Position numbers and translations under genes: made by a program. The notes under the pieces are model-generated. The model was not told the origin of the DNA, ran no database searches, and saw only the letters and a program-made list of their open reading frames with translations. Of a stretch of 64,000 nucleotides of DNA, positions 1-7,074 are shown piece after piece. How positions within the stretch are numbered: position 1 is the stretch's first letter; each line of letters starts with the position of its first letter. The stretch comes from Ornithinibacillus salinisoli (lineage in GTDB: Bacteria; Bacillota; Bacilli; Bacillales; Amphibacillaceae): NCBI RefSeq assembly GCF_042682545.1, contig NZ_JBHUHQ010000002.1; one strand, 5' to 3'.

Positions 1-591
1 TGATTCCGTTCCACTAGTATAAAGGACATGTGCTAAATCATCGTCTGATATATCTGCATCAACAAAAGCTGTTGATTGTCCTTGCCGTGCAATTGCTAAC
101 ACTGTCCATGCTTCTAAGTCAGAAGATAAAAGGTCTTTTGTAGACACATCCATTACATACCGATGCTTGATTTCTAACCTACCTGCTGATTGAGCAAGAA
201 CAACAGCATATTCTTCCGATGCAATAAAACCATTCACATCAGCATGCTCTAAAATATATGACACATCTTCTACAGTAAGCATATAATTAATCGGAACCAT
301 AACTGCTCCAATACGAGCTAATGCAAAGTTTACAATCACAAAATCAAGACTGTTTTTAGACATGACAGTAATCATATCTCCTTTTTTCATACCATCATTT
401 AAAAAGGCGTTCGCAGTCTGATTAACGAGGTCATCTAATTCAGCATAATTCAAACGCTGTTTACCGTATGCAAGTGCGAACTTGTCTGGTACTCGCTCCC
501 TTGTCCTTGCAAGTAGATCCCCTAACGTATTTCTTCGTGCACGCTCCAACATCTTGTTAAGACCATCAAGTACATTTGTATCTGTGTTCAT
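1..591 (-). CDS. Acyl-CoA synthetase (AMP-binding), 5' part only
   Basis: The gene runs off the left edge, so only about the first 197 residues are visible. They read as the N-terminal half of an ANL-superfamily acyl-CoA synthetase or ligase, which activates a carboxylic acid with ATP to an acyl-adenylate and then to acyl-CoA. The last visible residues are the start of the P-loop-like motif YTSGT at the window edge. The ATG at 591 follows a GAGGAG-type ribosome binding site. The fragment resembles the long- or medium-chain fatty-acid ligases of Bacillaceae, but the acid-binding part is outside the window, so substrate cannot be judged. Confidence 0.85.
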   Translation of the reverse strand, partial: MNTDTNVLDGLNKMLERARRNTLGDLLARTRERVPDKFALAYGKQRLNYAELDDLVNQTANAFLNDGMKKGDMITVMSKNSLDFVIVNFALARIGAVMVPINYMLTVEDVSYILEHADVNGFIASEEYAVVLAQSAGRLEIKHRYVMDVSTKDLLSSDLEAWTVLAIARQGQSTAFVDADISDDDLAHVLYTSGTES

Positions 592-791
592 GAATTATCT
601 CCACTCCTCAAAAGTATTTTGATGCCTGCTAACAAATGTAAAATTCTATCTTTTATTATAATTCGGAAAATTTATAGTGACAAGTAAATTTGTTCTTATA
701 TTGTTACAACAGCCTATTTCCCATTGGTCAAGTACCTAAATATTGTCAATTGAATATAGTGAAAATGACTATTTAATTAGGAGGATTACAA

Positions 792-1295
792 TTGGATACA
801 ACAGAAAGCAGACAGCCTAGGCATTTAGCATGGCATGAAACATTAGAAATTCATGAATTAGTAGCATTTCAATCAGTTGGTTTAATGAAATTAAAGAATT
901 CAGTCGATGAAATTAGTGATGGAAAACTTCGTGGATTATATGTTCAAAGCATTAAAGATTTAGAAAATAATATTAAAGATCTATTGAAATTTTATTCTTT
1001 AGCACCAAGAGATGAAATGAATGCAGAAGAAATGCGATTAGACAAAGGGTTCTACGCTGGAGATCTCTTAGCTTTAACAAAGACTGCTGTACGTAACTAC
1101 GCTATTGCTATTACAGAGACCGCAACCCCTCAGGTTCGAGATACATTATCGAACCACCTTCAAAAAGCAATAAAAAGCCATGCAAATGTGTTTAACTATA
1201 TGTATCAAAATGGACTTTACCCTTCCTATAACATGCAAAAATTGCTGGAAAATGATATGAACTTAGCAAATAAAGCACTACGAATGAAATATTAG
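792..1295 (+). CDS. CotF-family spore coat protein (YhcQ-like)
   Basis: A 167-residue protein that is almost entirely helical, with the pattern of the CotF/ferritin-like coat protein family (B. subtilis CotF and YhcQ). The middle has the typical helix-breaking segment around LAPRDEM followed by an acidic helix and a helix beginning near GDLLALTKTAVRNYA. No signal peptide or membrane segment is visible, as expected for a protein made in the mother cell or forespore. The TTG start is set by a strong TAGGAGG site 8 bases upstream. It is monocistronic and ends in a hairpin shared with the convergent yteJ. A sporulation role is inferred from the family. Confidence 0.75.
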   Translation: MDTTESRQPRHLAWHETLEIHELVAFQSVGLMKLKNSVDEISDGKLRGLYVQSIKDLENNIKDLLKFYSLAPRDEMNAEEMRLDKGFYAGDLLALTKTAVRNYAIAITETATPQVRDTLSNHLQKAIKSHANVFNYMYQNGLYPSYNMQKLLENDMNLANKALRMKY

Positions 1296-1302
1296 TTAAA
1301 TT

Positions 1303-1337
1303 AAAAGACACACACCATACTGGTTGTGTGTCTTTTT
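1303..1337. terminator. Bidirectional rho-independent terminator
   Basis: The stem AAAAGACACACACC pairs with GGTTGTGTGTCTTTT (one bulged T) around a 5-base loop. T-runs lie on both sides, so it can serve the convergent coat gene and the sppA-yteJ pair. Confidence 0.85.
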
Positions 1338-1350
1338 CGGTATCAAATAC

Positions 1351-1818
1351 TTATTCATCAAATACGACTCTTGTATTTCCAATCATATCATGTATTCCTT
1401 GCTTTTCCCTTGTAAAGCCAACAACAATGTATAGTAGGAAAAGAAAACCAAATACACGATGGAGGAACCTTCCAATTAGTTCTCTAAAGATTAAATCACT
1501 CCACCGCAATGGCTGATTATCGTCCCGAACAACTTTAATTCCAAGTATCATTTTTCCTAATGTTTGACCAAATATTCTAGTCATGATTAGGAAATAGACA
1601 TAGAAGATGATGGATCCGAGAATCCCCGTTAACGTCCAAAATCCAATATCAATCACCGCACCATCATTGATAAACTTAAATGGAATTAACAGGATACCGT
1701 TAATGCTAAAGACTACGATCAAATCAATTAAATAGGCCCAGAACCGCATCCAGAATCCAGCATATCTCCTTGGAGATGTGGGATCTTCTGTCGCATAGGC
1801 AACTATATTTTCACTCAT
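1351..1818 (-). CDS. yteJ: RDD family membrane protein YteJ
   Basis: A 155-residue RDD-domain protein with three predicted membrane helices. The family signature is seen as an Arg before helix 1 (RRYAGFWMRFWAYLIDL, with the Asp in helix 1) and the later GQTLGKMILGIKVV segment. It lies 12 bases downstream of sppA, the same order as sppA-yteJ in B. subtilis, which is the main reason for the symbol. The ATG at 1818 follows GGGGGTG. In B. subtilis the two genes are linked to resistance to lantibiotics and membrane stress; that role is carried over from the homologue. Confidence 0.85.
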   Translation of the reverse strand: MSENIVAYATEDPTSPRRYAGFWMRFWAYLIDLIVVFSINGILLIPFKFINDGAVIDIGFWTLTGILGSIIFYVYFLIMTRIFGQTLGKMILGIKVVRDDNQPLRWSDLIFRELIGRFLHRVFGFLFLLYIVVGFTREKQGIHDMIGNTRVVFDE

Positions 1819-1830
1819 GACGGCACCCCC

Positions 1831-2823
1831 TTAATTCGAATATAAGTACATCGCACGTGGTGCATTTGATTCACGTATGACATCCATCATGCTTAATAAT
1901 TTCTTCTCATCACCAAATAAATTTTGTGTAGACATACCTAAGAACTGCTCAAAACCAAGAGCATTATTGTATTTCACAACCTGTACATCATCCCAATCAT
2001 AATCTTCTTTCATCATGGCAATCGTATCGTCCATCGATCCTAATGCATCTACAAGTCCGTTCTCTTGTGCTTGTTTTCCAGTATATACGCGACCATCACC
2101 TATGTCTCTAACAGTAGCTTCAGACATCCCTCGTCCATCGACGATTACTTTAACGAAATCAGCATACATATCATCGATCATCGTTTGTAAAATATCCCGT
2201 TCTTCATCGGTCATTTCTCTAGAGAATGACATGATATCTTTAAACTCTCCACTCTTAATAGTATTAAAATCAACTCCTAGATCCTCTGCCAAACCAGAAA
2301 GATCATATCCTTCCATAATGACACCAATAGAACCAGTCAATGTTGCTGGATGTGCTACAATTTTATCTGCGGGTGCTGATATGTAATAGCCACCAGAAGC
2401 TGCCGTGTTCCCCATGGATACGTAGATCGGTTTTTCATACTCATTTTGAATGTCAACGATCTTATCATGAATTTCTGCACTTTCAACCACACCTCCACCT
2501 GGTGTGTTTACACGAAGAATAATTCCATCGACACTATTATCTTTCCCTGCTTCATCAAGCATTTCCAGAAACCGTTTATGGTTATAAGATGTGGTATTTA
2601 TTAGTGTACTTGGCGCTGTATCTTGAATGACACCATCCAAGTGAAGTACTACAATTTTGTTACCAATCCCTTCTTCTACGATCTCTTCTACAAATTTCTT
2701 ATCTTGAAAAGCAAACATTTGCTCAAAGTTTGCTGTAGCAAAACTGCTTATCAATTGCATTCCAATGGATACTATAAATAAAACTGCAGCTGCTAGTAGT
2801 GCAAACCAACGCTTTGCATTCAT
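1831..2823 (-). CDS. sppA: Signal peptide peptidase SppA
   Basis: A serine protease of family S49 that degrades cleaved signal peptides at the outer face of the membrane. The 330 residues start with a membrane anchor (about residues 5-28), then a ClpP-like fold. The nucleophile region GNTAASGGYYIS places Ser at about residue 143 and the general-base Lys at about 195 (KSGEFKDIMS), the Ser-Lys pair known from B. subtilis SppA. The length matches the short Gram-positive form. The chosen ATG at 2823 sits 6 bases after GGAGGAG; an in-frame ATG at 2847 has no binding site. It is the first gene of the sppA-yteJ pair. Confidence 0.93.
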   Translation of the reverse strand: MNAKRWFALLAAAVLFIVSIGMQLISSFATANFEQMFAFQDKKFVEEIVEEGIGNKIVVLHLDGVIQDTAPSTLINTTSYNHKRFLEMLDEAGKDNSVDGIILRVNTPGGGVVESAEIHDKIVDIQNEYEKPIYVSMGNTAASGGYYISAPADKIVAHPATLTGSIGVIMEGYDLSGLAEDLGVDFNTIKSGEFKDIMSFSREMTDEERDILQTMIDDMYADFVKVIVDGRGMSEATVRDIGDGRVYTGKQAQENGLVDALGSMDDTIAMMKEDYDWDDVQVVKYNNALGFEQFLGMSTQNLFGDEKKLLSMMDVIRESNAPRAMYLYSN

Positions 2824-2935
2824 GCTATCTCCTCCATATTCTTCCATGTTGAATGTATAGTTAAATGATACACTATTTTTTATTCTAACTCTAACATGAA
2901 ATTCCTAAACAAAATAAAAACATGGATAAGATAAT

Positions 2936-3160
2936 TTATATCTCATCCATATTGCTTAAAGCTGTTTTTAAGTTTAATACATCCTCTTTCGAAAGGGTAA
3001 CACCTTTCCCCATTTTTTCATGATCAGGTGCCCAATCTCGTATATCATATTTTGGATCCCGACCATTCCAGCTTATAAGGTTTAACTCCTTCGTCCACCC
3101 TTTTGGCGATTCCGACAGTACTGCAATTGTTTCCATGATTTCAAATTTTAATTCTGCCAT
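2936..3160 (-). CDS. YdbC/PC4-type ssDNA-binding protein
   Basis: A 74-residue protein of the YdbC family, the bacterial relatives of the eukaryotic coactivator PC4, known to bind single-stranded DNA as a dimer. The family features are the ESPKGWTKELN segment, the DIRDWAPDH motif and the MGKGVTLS stretch before the C-terminal helix. The ATG at 3160 has AAAGGA at good spacing; an ATG nine bases upstream overlaps that site and is less likely. It may be cotranscribed with the small membrane protein just upstream. Its exact role in DNA repair, replication or transcription is not known from the sequence. Confidence 0.8.
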   Translation of the reverse strand: MAELKFEIMETIAVLSESPKGWTKELNLISWNGRDPKYDIRDWAPDHEKMGKGVTLSKEDVLNLKTALSNMDEI

Positions 3161-3181
3161 GTTTCCCATCCTTTTCTTCAG

Positions 3182-3337
3182 TTATCGCTTTTCCACAATT
3201 ACTAAAATAAACGTTGCTATCGGACCTAAAATAAGAGACAGTAAAAACCAATTCAAACCACTTCGGTTTTTGCCTTGAGCAATACCAGCATTTATTAAAG
3301 CAAGTGTCCCCCAACCAACATAATAAGAGCCTTCCAA
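3182..3337 (-). CDS. Small membrane protein, 51 residues
   Basis: An unrecorded short gene with a TTG start at 3337 and a GAGGTG ribosome binding site seven bases before it. The product has a first hydrophobic stretch (YYVGWGTLALINAG), a polar turn with GKNRSGLNW, and a second strongly hydrophobic helix (LLSLILGPIATFILVIV) ending in EKR. The GKNRSGxxWF...GPIATF pattern is one I associate with small uncharacterised Bacillaceae membrane proteins. Another frame of the same DNA gives a longer Cys-rich reading without family resemblance, which I regard as spurious. Function unknown. Confidence 0.65.
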   Translation of the reverse strand: MEGSYYVGWGTLALINAGIAQGKNRSGLNWFLLSLILGPIATFILVIVEKR

Positions 3338-3452
3338 TCTTGTTCACCTCAATTCTTCCCCACTATTAAGGTTCTTATAATTGATAGTAAACTGGCATTC
3401 ACCAAGACCTTATGCCGAATACCTTATGTAGGATAAGAATAATATAGATTTC

Positions 3453-4076
3453 TTATCTGCCAATAAATAGTTTACGGCTTTTCTTTGTTCGTTTCACTTT
3501 CGGTGGGTAATATCCCTTATCATAAATTCGTCCCTTTGTCATCGTACACTTTTCTAAAAATATATCAACGGAGTCAGTTTCATATGCTTCTAATGCTTTC
3601 ATGAATACTTTAGCCGCCACTCGAGCATCTTCTAATGCGTGGTGATGGTTAAAGGTTATTTGATGGTGTGCAGCAAGAGTATTCAATTTATGGTTTGCTA
3701 AATCTGGCCACACTCTTTTCGCAATGTTTGCGGTACAAAGATAATCTAATTCAGGGTATGGTAATTGAACGTGATCCAGTGTTTGTCGAATGACACTCAT
3801 ATCAAAACTAGCATTATGAGCAATTGCTAGATTTTTATATAAATACATATTTATTTCAGGCCACACCTCCGAAAATGTAGGGGCATCTTTTACATCTCCC
3901 TCCGTTATCCCATGAATTCTAGTATTGAACGAGCTAAAGTACATTTGAGGATTAATTAAACTATAATATTCATCTATAATTTCAGTTTGATTAGCGATTA
4001 CAATACCCACAGCACATGGACTAAACCGCTTTTCATTCGCCGTTTCAAAATCTATCGATACAAAATTCAACTTCAC
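3453..4076 (-). CDS. DEDDh 3'-5' exonuclease (DnaQ-like)
   Basis: A 207-residue exonuclease domain of the DnaQ/PolC-epsilon type. The metal-binding acidic residues are in place: Asp9 and Glu11 in IDFET, Asp92 in HNASFD, and His146/Asp150 in HALED, the DEDDh arrangement. The C-terminal 40 residues are basic and may help bind nucleic acid. It starts with GTG at 4076 after AAAGGGAATGT. Such stand-alone exonucleases in Firmicutes trim DNA or RNA ends; whether this one proofreads or acts in repair cannot be told. Confidence 0.85.
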   Translation of the reverse strand: MKLNFVSIDFETANEKRFSPCAVGIVIANQTEIIDEYYSLINPQMYFSSFNTRIHGITEGDVKDAPTFSEVWPEINMYLYKNLAIAHNASFDMSVIRQTLDHVQLPYPELDYLCTANIAKRVWPDLANHKLNTLAAHHQITFNHHHALEDARVAAKVFMKALEAYETDSVDIFLEKCTMTKGRIYDKGYYPPKVKRTKKSRKLFIGR

Positions 4077-4119
4077 ACATTCCCTTTATAAACATTTTTT
4101 TCTATCATAACATAAATGT

Positions 4120-4183
4120 GGTCCATGGGGTCAGGTCCACCTTCCCACGGACGAGGATGGGACGAGGGGCCCGACCCCCCTCT
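4120..4183. repeat. GC-rich intergenic repeat element
   Basis: A GC-rich block in AT-rich surroundings between the exonuclease start and the ABC gene. It contains GGGGTC near 4127 and its complement GACCCC near 4173 as outer arms, with GGTCCACC and GGACGAGGATGGGACG between them. It looks like the dispersed hairpin repeats of Bacillaceae, but there is only one copy in this window. Confidence 0.45.
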
Positions 4184-4234
4184 TGAAAATTTTTACATAG
4201 ATTGATATGTTAAGGGAAAATATTCGAGGAATAG

Positions 4235-5038
4235 GTGATTATTATTAATGAAGGAAAAGTTCTGTCATTGAAAGATTTGACAATGCGTTATTCGAACAAG
4301 AGTGTGTTAAACGGAATTAACCTTGACGTGTTCAAAGGTCAGATTATTGGATACATCGGGCCGAATGGAGCTGGGAAGAGTACGACATTAAAAATCATGC
4401 TCGGTCTTGTTCAAGGTTACCAGGGAACGGTAGAAATCTTCGGCCAAGACATTGCAACAACGGATCATTCGTATAAGCGCAAAATTGGTTATGTTCCTGA
4501 GAATGCGGAGATTTATGATAACCTTACAGCTAGTGAATATCTTACATTCTCCGGAGAGTTATATGGAATGGATCGTAGTCAGGCAGAAGAAAAAGCAGAG
4601 CTACTTATGGAACAATTCGAAATGAAGGATGTTTTACATAAACGAATTGCCTCCTTTTCAAAAGGAATGCGCCAAAAAGTTCTTATCATATCTAGTCTGT
4701 TACATAATCCTGATCTGATATTTCTAGATGAACCACTTAATGGACTGGATGCTAATAGTGTAATGGTAATTAAAGACATTCTTGAACAACTTGTCGCCCA
4801 GGGGAAAACCATATTTTATTCCTCCCACATCATGGATGTTGTTGAAAAAATAAGCAATCGAATCGTCTTACTAATTGATGGAGAGATTGCTGCAGATGGA
4901 ACGTTTGAAGAATTACAGCAGCAAAGTAAACAAGGTTCCTTAGAGGGAATTTTTAATCAACTGACTGGCTTTGATGAGCACAAGCATACAGCTAAGCAAT
5001 TTGTCAGCATTGTCACTGAAGGTGATAGCCGTGAATAA
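4235..5038 (+). CDS. ABC transporter ATP-binding protein
   Basis: A 267-residue ABC ATPase with Walker A GPNGAGKST near residue 46, the signature-region SFSKGMRQKV (diverged from LSGGQ, as in the YthP/CcmA-like branch), and Walker B LIFLDEP followed by a D-loop LNGLD. The H-loop is SSHI. The next gene starts inside its last codons, so the two are translationally coupled and make one ATPase-permease pair. The GTG start at 4235 is preceded by GAGGA. The pair resembles B. subtilis YthP-YthQ and SkfEF-type exporters; the substrate is unknown. Confidence 0.9.
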   Translation: MIIINEGKVLSLKDLTMRYSNKSVLNGINLDVFKGQIIGYIGPNGAGKSTTLKIMLGLVQGYQGTVEIFGQDIATTDHSYKRKIGYVPENAEIYDNLTASEYLTFSGELYGMDRSQAEEKAELLMEQFEMKDVLHKRIASFSKGMRQKVLIISSLLHNPDLIFLDEPLNGLDANSVMVIKDILEQLVAQGKTIFYSSHIMDVVEKISNRIVLLIDGEIAADGTFEELQQQSKQGSLEGIFNQLTGFDEHKHTAKQFVSIVTEGDSRE

Positions 5039-6671
5039 TTTCGTTTCCCTAAAGTTACTTGATCTATTTCGACCACTGTTTCGCTTACTACATATTGACT
5101 ATGAGATGATGCGAAACATTCTTCAGGTTAAACTTACAATGGATCAGCGACGTGTACCGACTATTTTTGCTTCTAATATGTCCAACAAAAAGGACAATGG
5201 AAATCATTTTTTAAAATCGTTGCTTATTTATGCATTATACGGATTAGTATTGATTCCATTTATATTACTTGGAGAAAATTATATTTTTCAGATTAGTATT
5301 ATGTTTGGGATTTCCATGTTCATTTTAATGACATCCATGATTTCCGATTTTTCGTCAGTGCTATTAGACGTAAAGGATAAAACGATCCTACATACAAAAC
5401 CAGTGAATATAAGGACGGTAAATGCTGCTAAAATCGTCCATGTTACCATTTATATGAGCATGTTAACTGGTGCATTTATTGGAATTCCATCTTTAGTTAT
5501 TCTTGGTGTACAAGGTATCGGCTATTTTCTTCTATTTTTTGTAGAGGTTATTCTATTAATCTTATTTATCATGACAATAACAGCGTTGGTATATATCTTT
5601 ATCTTGCAGTTTTTTAGCGGTGAGAAACTGAAGGACATGATTAATTATGTACAAATTCTTTTATCGGTTGGAATCATTATCGGTTATCAAATTGTGATTC
5701 GTTCTTTTGAGTTTGTCGAATTGGATTTCGTTTACGAGTTTAGCTGGTGGCATCTTTTCATTCCACCAATATGGTTTGGAGCGCCATTTGAATTACTTCT
5801 AAATGGAAATCATTCTACGATTATCATTGTTCTTTCCATCTTGGCACTTATCGGTCCACTCCTTTCTATTTTCTTGTATTACCGCCTCATGCCATCGTTT
5901 GAACGAAATTTGCAAAAACTAATGGAGGATACAGGAAAAAACAAAAAGCAGAAGTGGAATATTGGAGCTTTGTGGGAACGGTTAATTTGTAATAACAAGG
6001 AAGAAAAACAATTTTTCCGATTCGCTTCTATCATGTTAAGTCGGGAAAGAGATTTTAAATTAAGAGTTTACCCTTCATTAGGTATTGCTGTTGTATTCCC
6101 ATTTATTTTTCTGTTCAATTATGTAAGTAACAATTCGTTTGCTGAGTTATCCAACAGTAATATGCATTTTAATATATACTTTTGCAATATTATGATTGGT
6201 GTCGTCATTTTTATGCTGAATTTTTCTGGGAAATATAAAGGTGCTTGGGTATTCCAAACAACACCGATTACCAACCCATCCCTTGTTTTTAGTGCAACAT
6301 TGAAGGCATTTTTATTGAAATTGTATTTGCCAATTTTTCTTTTCTTATCTGTAATTTATGTAACGATTTTTTCCGTACGGATAATCCCTGATCTGGCTGT
6401 GGTTTTTGTAACAGCTATATTGCATACCTTAATATGCTTTAGAGCAATCAAGAATGAAGGTTTTCCATTTACGAAGCCATTTGAATCTGCACAACAAGGT
6501 GGAGAATCGATGAAAACCTTCTTGTTGATGTTTATTGTTGGTATGTTTTTTGTAGTTCATTATTTTGTAAGCAAAATGGAATATGGTGTAATTATTTACC
6601 TTGTTATATTAATAATTGTCACCATATTGTCTTGGAGAATGATATTTAAGAAAAGATCGATTCAGGATTGA
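5031..6671 (+). CDS. ABC transporter permease (YthQ/SkfF-like)
   Basis: A 546-residue polytopic membrane protein with about ten to twelve hydrophobic segments in two groups (roughly residues 60-290 and 360-540) and a basic cytoplasmic loop between them. It starts at GTG 5031, eight bases inside the ATPase gene, with AAGGTG at the right distance; a longer in-frame reading back to 4971 would lie wholly within the ATPase gene and lacks a binding site. Together with the preceding ATPase it forms a two-gene transporter. It lacks any recognisable substrate domain. It ends just before a strong terminator. Confidence 0.82.
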   Translation: MNNFVSLKLLDLFRPLFRLLHIDYEMMRNILQVKLTMDQRRVPTIFASNMSNKKDNGNHFLKSLLIYALYGLVLIPFILLGENYIFQISIMFGISMFILMTSMISDFSSVLLDVKDKTILHTKPVNIRTVNAAKIVHVTIYMSMLTGAFIGIPSLVILGVQGIGYFLLFFVEVILLILFIMTITALVYIFILQFFSGEKLKDMINYVQILLSVGIIIGYQIVIRSFEFVELDFVYEFSWWHLFIPPIWFGAPFELLLNGNHSTIIIVLSILALIGPLLSIFLYYRLMPSFERNLQKLMEDTGKNKKQKWNIGALWERLICNNKEEKQFFRFASIMLSRERDFKLRVYPSLGIAVVFPFIFLFNYVSNNSFAELSNSNMHFNIYFCNIMIGVVIFMLNFSGKYKGAWVFQTTPITNPSLVFSATLKAFLLKLYLPIFLFLSVIYVTIFSVRIIPDLAVVFVTAILHTLICFRAIKNEGFPFTKPFESAQQGGESMKTFLLMFIVGMFFVVHYFVSKMEYGVIIYLVILIIVTILSWRMIFKKRSIQD

Positions 6672-6691
6672 ATTTCTCCTAATAAAATTAT

Positions 6692-6728
6692 AAAAACAGT
6701 TCCTTAGCAATTTATAAGGACTGTTTTT
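6692..6728 (+). terminator. Rho-independent terminator
   Basis: AAAAACAGTTCCTTA pairs with TAAGGACTGTTTTT (one bulged base) and ends in a T-run, 20 bases after the permease stop. Confidence 0.85.
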
Positions 6729-7060
6729 ACATGTATAATCAACCCTCTTTCACATTATATTCTAACGATTTCCCCAATCAATTCCTTTATAACTAGTTGC
6801 CCTCCTAATGTTTTGCACAATATCATAAGGAATCGTCCGTTGCTTTACGATTAGAGACCTTAATATATAATCCTAATATTAAAATAAAGAAAATAATATA
6901 ATAGTCATATTTTTACTAAAATTATAAATAAATATTTTACATTCTATTAATTAAACTGTATATTATTGGTAATCAATTTATTACGTGTTCAAGGATTTAG
7001 TATATTAAATAGTTTTTTACTTACGTGCGTTGGCAGAACAAGTCAGCGCGTTTCCTACAT
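6729..7060. other. AT-rich intergenic region, no gene
   Basis: About 330 bases with no convincing gene. The right half is extremely AT-rich and probably holds the promoter of the next operon, but I cannot fix a single -35/-10 pair. A 36-codon open stretch on the minus strand (6762-6872) lacks a start codon and binding site. Confidence 0.5.
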
Positions 7061-7074
7061 AGGAGGGGAAATAA

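Noticed and set aside
3141..3347. 68-residue Cys-rich minus-strand reading
   Set aside because: It shares DNA with the 51-residue two-helix protein, whose frame has the better start and a plausible membrane topology; the Cys-rich frame has no family resemblance.
6762..6872. 36-codon open stretch on the minus strand after the first ABC operon
   Set aside because: The residues look protein-like, but there is no start codon at the front and no ribosome binding site; at most a gene remnant.
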